A stretch of DNA of 64,000 nt from Litorimonas sp051251645 (lineage in GTDB: Bacteria; Pseudomonadota; Alphaproteobacteria; Caulobacterales; Maricaulaceae): contig JBPOEY010000001.1 of NCBI GenBank assembly GCA_051251645.1, positions 1,178,001 to 1,242,000 on the forward strand. The letters are read 5' to 3'. The notes under the pieces were generated by a model. That model saw nothing but the letters and a program-made list of their open reading frames with translations. It made no database searches and had not been told where the DNA came from. Below, piece by piece: positions 61,736 through 64,000 of this stretch. Each line of letters starts with the position of its first letter. Position 1 is the first letter of the stretch. The position numbers and the translations under genes are program-made.

Positions 61736-62209
61736 TCACTCATTAAGATTGAGATATTTCCCGAAGATTTCGATTATTCTTTCATAGCTCGAACGCATTG
61801 ATCGAGTTAACTTGAGCTTTTCACGTGCGGGGTTTTGGCTCTTGTCAAACACGTGCGCCTCTATCATTTCTTTCATCGTTATAATTTGTAAATCTATTTC
61901 GTAGCCAATGGAAATTAACCGTTCAATTTCCGTGTTTAAATCTGAACCGAATAGAAACTTCGCTTCCGCAGTGAATTGTCTAAATTCAACTACATCAAAC
62001 GTCGAAAAATCATTCGAATTAAGACACTTGGAAACGTATTCTTGAACGACACTCAGAATTTTAAGACGTCTGTCGTATAATTCAAGCCGTTGTTTTATCT
62101 TTGAAATTTTTAATTGCTGAAAAGATACAATGATTGCTGCAATCCCGAAACAAACAGTCACGATGATCTGAGCAACCTTTACGCCAAAGTCCAAATTCAT
62201 AGATGACAC
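61736..62209 (-). CDS. AT-rich hypothetical membrane-anchored protein behind thyA
   Basis: A 157-residue protein of unknown family. One N-terminal helix (IIVTVCFGIAAIIVSF) is followed by a basic helical segment (LKISKIKQRLELYDRRLKILSVV) and further amphipathic helices, so a cytosolic coiled domain on a membrane anchor. The GTG at 62209 overlaps the thyA stop (TAGTG); an ATG at 62200 is an alternative. The DNA is strongly AT-rich (AAA, ATT, TTT, GAA codons) compared with thyA and folA, suggesting acquisition. Confidence 0.75.
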   Translation of the reverse strand: MSSMNLDFGVKVAQIIVTVCFGIAAIIVSFQQLKISKIKQRLELYDRRLKILSVVQEYVSKCLNSNDFSTFDVVEFRQFTAEAKFLFGSDLNTEIERLISIGYEIDLQIITMKEMIEAHVFDKSQNPAREKLKLTRSMRSSYERIIEIFGKYLNLNE

Positions 62210-63003
62210 TAAACCGCCACTTTCCCCGCAATATGCGGGTGCGCTTTATACCCCACCAGTTTCACATCGGCATAGGTGAAGCCCTCAATATCCGTCACAT
62301 CGGGGTTCAATTCCAACGTCGGTAGCGCCATCGGTTCGCGCGTGAGTTGTTCGCGCACTTGGTCGAAGTGATTATGATAGATATGCGCGTCGCCGAACGT
62401 GTGAACGAAGTCACCGACTTCTAAATCACAGACTTGCGCGACCATGTGAGTGAGTAGCGCGTAGCTGGCGATGTTGAACGGGACACCAAGGAAAATGTCA
62501 GCGCTGCGTTGATAGAGCTGACAGGACAATTTCCCATCAGCCACAAAGAATTGAAACAGGCAGTGACACGGCGGCAGGGCCATGTCCTCAACATCGGCGG
62601 GATTCCACGCGGAGACAATGTGACGCCGCGAATTCGGGTTGGTCCTAATGCTCTCAATGACTTGTTTGAGCTGATCTATGACTTTGCCGTCGGGGCCTTC
62701 CCAGCGGCGCCATTGTTTACCGTAAACCGGGCCGAGATCACCGTCTTCATCCGCCCACGCATCCCAAATTTTGACGCCATTCTCTTGCAAGTAAGTGATG
62801 TTCGTATCGCCCGCGACGAACCAGAGGAGTTCATGGATGATCGATTTGCGGTGCAGCTTCTTGGTCGTGACCATCGGAAAACCGTCCGCGAGGTCAAAGC
62901 GCATCTGATAGCCAAAAATTCCGCGCGTGCCCGTGCCCGTCCGGTCCATCCGGTCGGTGCCCGTGTCCATAACGTGAGCGAGAAGGTCGAGATATTGGCG
63001 CAT
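62209..63003 (-). CDS. thyA: Thymidylate synthase
   Basis: Makes dTMP from dUMP with methylene-tetrahydrofolate. The 264 residues are the usual length: RTGTGTRGIFGYQMRFDL, the catalytic Cys in DMALPPCHCLFQFFV, RSADIFLGVPFNIASYALL, and HIYHNHFDQV. It regenerates dihydrofolate, the substrate of FolA encoded 2.4 kb downstream on the same strand. Its stop overlaps the start of an AT-rich gene. Confidence 0.98.
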   Translation of the reverse strand: MRQYLDLLAHVMDTGTDRMDRTGTGTRGIFGYQMRFDLADGFPMVTTKKLHRKSIIHELLWFVAGDTNITYLQENGVKIWDAWADEDGDLGPVYGKQWRRWEGPDGKVIDQLKQVIESIRTNPNSRRHIVSAWNPADVEDMALPPCHCLFQFFVADGKLSCQLYQRSADIFLGVPFNIASYALLTHMVAQVCDLEVGDFVHTFGDAHIYHNHFDQVREQLTREPMALPTLELNPDVTDIEGFTYADVKLVGYKAHPHIAGKVAV

Positions 63004-63070
63004 AGTGGGGGTCTAGCGGATTCCGGGGCTATCGCAATGCGTGAGGGGGATGGTTTGCAGGTGGAGTTAT

Positions 63071-63208
63071 GTTGGCCCCCTCCGCCTCACTACGTTCGGC
63101 ACCTCCCCCATTAAGGGGGAGGAAAAAGTAGGATTGTGAGTAACGAAAGAAGTTCCTCCCCCTCAATGGGGGAGGTGGGCTCGCGTAGCGGGGTCGGAGG
63201 GGGCCAAC
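63071..63208. repeat. Palindromic intergenic repeat (MITE/REP-like)
   Basis: Two inverted arms, 63071-63124 and 63153-63208. Each begins with GTTGGCCCCCTCCG from the outside and contains its own hairpin, CCTCCCCC with GGGGGAGG. They are separated by about 28 bp of unrelated sequence. The arms differ mainly in their middle thirds, as expected of an old inverted pair. It lies between thyA and the M20 gene and carries no reading frame. I recall this type as dispersed in alphaproteobacterial genomes. Confidence 0.88.
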
Positions 63209-63233
63209 CAAAAACCCCGCGAAGCGTCCCGCC

Positions 63234-64000
63234 CTATTCCCGGTTAAACAGGCTCATCGCGCTCAGCGTCATGGCTTCTGTCCCCGCCGTAATCGAGGGT
63301 TCGGGCGCAATCTTGAAAAACGGTGAGTGATGCGAAGACACACCGTCTAATTCATCGGCGAGCGTACCGCCGACAGCCATATAGACGCCTTGGATATTAT
63401 GCTCCGGCGCGATGAATTCTGCAAAATCTTCTGCGCCCATGCCACTGCGCTGAGCATCAATGATCGCATCCTCGCCCATCAGCTTGACCAGTTCGGCGCG
63501 GAGAAATTCTGCTGTTTCCGTGTTGTTTTTAAGCGGCGGCGTATTTCGATCAAGGCGCGTCACGACAGGCAGCAGGTCTTCGGGCACGCCGTAAGCAATG
63601 GCCGTGCCTTTCGCGACCCGGTCAATGGCGTCGAGCAAGGTCGCGCGAATGTCTGGATCGTCAGACCGAACCGTCAGTTTCAACTCCGCCTTATCGCCAA
63701 TGATATTGTTCTTCGTCCCCGCATGGAACGACCCGACCGTAATCACGCCCGGCTCCAGCGGATTGATCGAACGGCTGACGATACTTTGTAGGTTCACGAC
63801 AATCGCGCTGGCAACCAACACAGGATCAACACCCATATGCGGCGCCGCGCCGTGGGCGCCGACACCGCGCACGGTGATGTCAACACTATCGGAGCTCGAA
63901 TAGGCCAGCCCGTTCGGCACCATGATCTTACCCGCCGGCACAGGCGACCAGACGTGAAAGCCAATGGCGTAATCCGGTTTCGGGAACCGCTCATATAGAC
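63234..64000 (-). CDS. M20-family amidohydrolase (partial, N-terminal part beyond window)
   Basis: The visible 255 residues are the C-terminal two thirds of an M20 amino-acyl amidohydrolase. GVGAHGAAPHMGVDPV is the dimerisation-domain start, with VGSFHAGTKNNIIGDKAELKLTVRS after it. GMGAEDFAEFI and SSHHSPFFKI hold metal-binding residues near the end. The family hydrolyses N-acyl or N-carbamoyl amino acids, and IAA-amino-acid hydrolase and hippurate hydrolase are close relatives. The frame is open to the window edge (LYERFPKPDYAIGFHVW), so the start is not seen. Confidence 0.93.
   Translation of the reverse strand, partial: LYERFPKPDYAIGFHVWSPVPAGKIMVPNGLAYSSSDSVDITVRGVGAHGAAPHMGVDPVLVASAIVVNLQSIVSRSINPLEPGVITVGSFHAGTKNNIIGDKAELKLTVRSDDPDIRATLLDAIDRVAKGTAIAYGVPEDLLPVVTRLDRNTPPLKNNTETAEFLRAELVKLMGEDAIIDAQRSGMGAEDFAEFIAPEHNIQGVYMAVGGTLADELDGVSSHHSPFFKIAPEPSITAGTEAMTLSAMSLFNRE

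Noticed and set aside
63071..63208. CRISPR array or terminator
   Set aside because: There are only two inverted arms, not direct repeats with spacers, and no T-run follows the hairpins.

Overview
The window reads as chromosomal DNA of an alphaproteobacterium of moderate GC (mid-50s by eye), probably a marine Maricaulales/Hyphomonadales-like organism. This is inferred from family content: a CIRCE-controlled groESL, tig-clpP-clpX, mreBCD-mrdA-rodA, folA-hflK-hflC-DUF2065-degP, an MCE/Mla cluster, cyanide-insensitive bd oxidase, class II DAHP synthase and haloalkane dehalogenase. I see no rRNA, tRNA, CRISPR array or transposase gene. Almost all of the sequence is dense housekeeping DNA with 1-8 nt gene overlaps. 

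Layout. 1-3.4 kb: a leftward group of Gfo/Idh oxidoreductase, serine hydrolase, small ORF and nadE. 3.7-4.8 kb: HU and a membrane protein. 4.8-11.4 kb: leftward class II aroG, an AlgX/AlgI-like acyltransferase pair and cioAB plus a 36-residue third subunit. 11.5-18.2 kb: DUF2177, M16 peptidase, groES-groEL and a beta-barrel-like lipoprotein. 18.3-21.0 kb: an accessory zone with an AT-rich DUF2971 gene, a GIY-YIG gene boxed by inverted REP-like repeats, more palindromes, a long structured non-coding stretch and a small orphan gene. 21.0-25.8 kb: AsnC regulator, cysK and trpF-trpB-(AT-rich membrane gene)-trpA. 25.9-33.7 kb: DUF2141, a membrane protein/HTH pair, OYE, carboxyltransferase, SDR, SIMPL, haloalkane dehalogenase, FAH and a TerB-like protein. 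33.7-39.8 kb: typA, a 650 bp gap with a second copy of the structured element, clpX, clpP and tig. 40-44.9 kb: DedA and the Mla operon. 45-47.3 kb: NSS transporter and a REC-Hpt protein. 47.3-52.8 kb: the rod-shape operon. 53-63 kb: VTT, miaA, serB, degP, DUF2065, hflC, hflK, folA, a VUT transporter, HAD-UbiA, PhnA-like, an AT-rich gene and thyA. 63.1-64 kb: a palindromic repeat and a partial M20 amidohydrolase.

The most unusual material is non-coding. (1) Two diverged copies of a ~320-380 nt element, at 20178-20556 (+) and 35704-36025 (-), share conserved loops while their stems differ in base sequence but stay paired. This looks like a structured RNA family I cannot name. (2) A 437 bp cassette at 19356-19792 holds a GIY-YIG nuclease gene between two 34 bp inverted, internally palindromic repeats, with a third relative 40 bp away. 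The layout resembles REP elements with their RAYT transposases, but with a GIY-YIG protein in place of the RAYT. Several AT-rich orphan genes (18322, 24527, 61736) look acquired, two of them fused by stop/start overlap into the trp operon and behind thyA.
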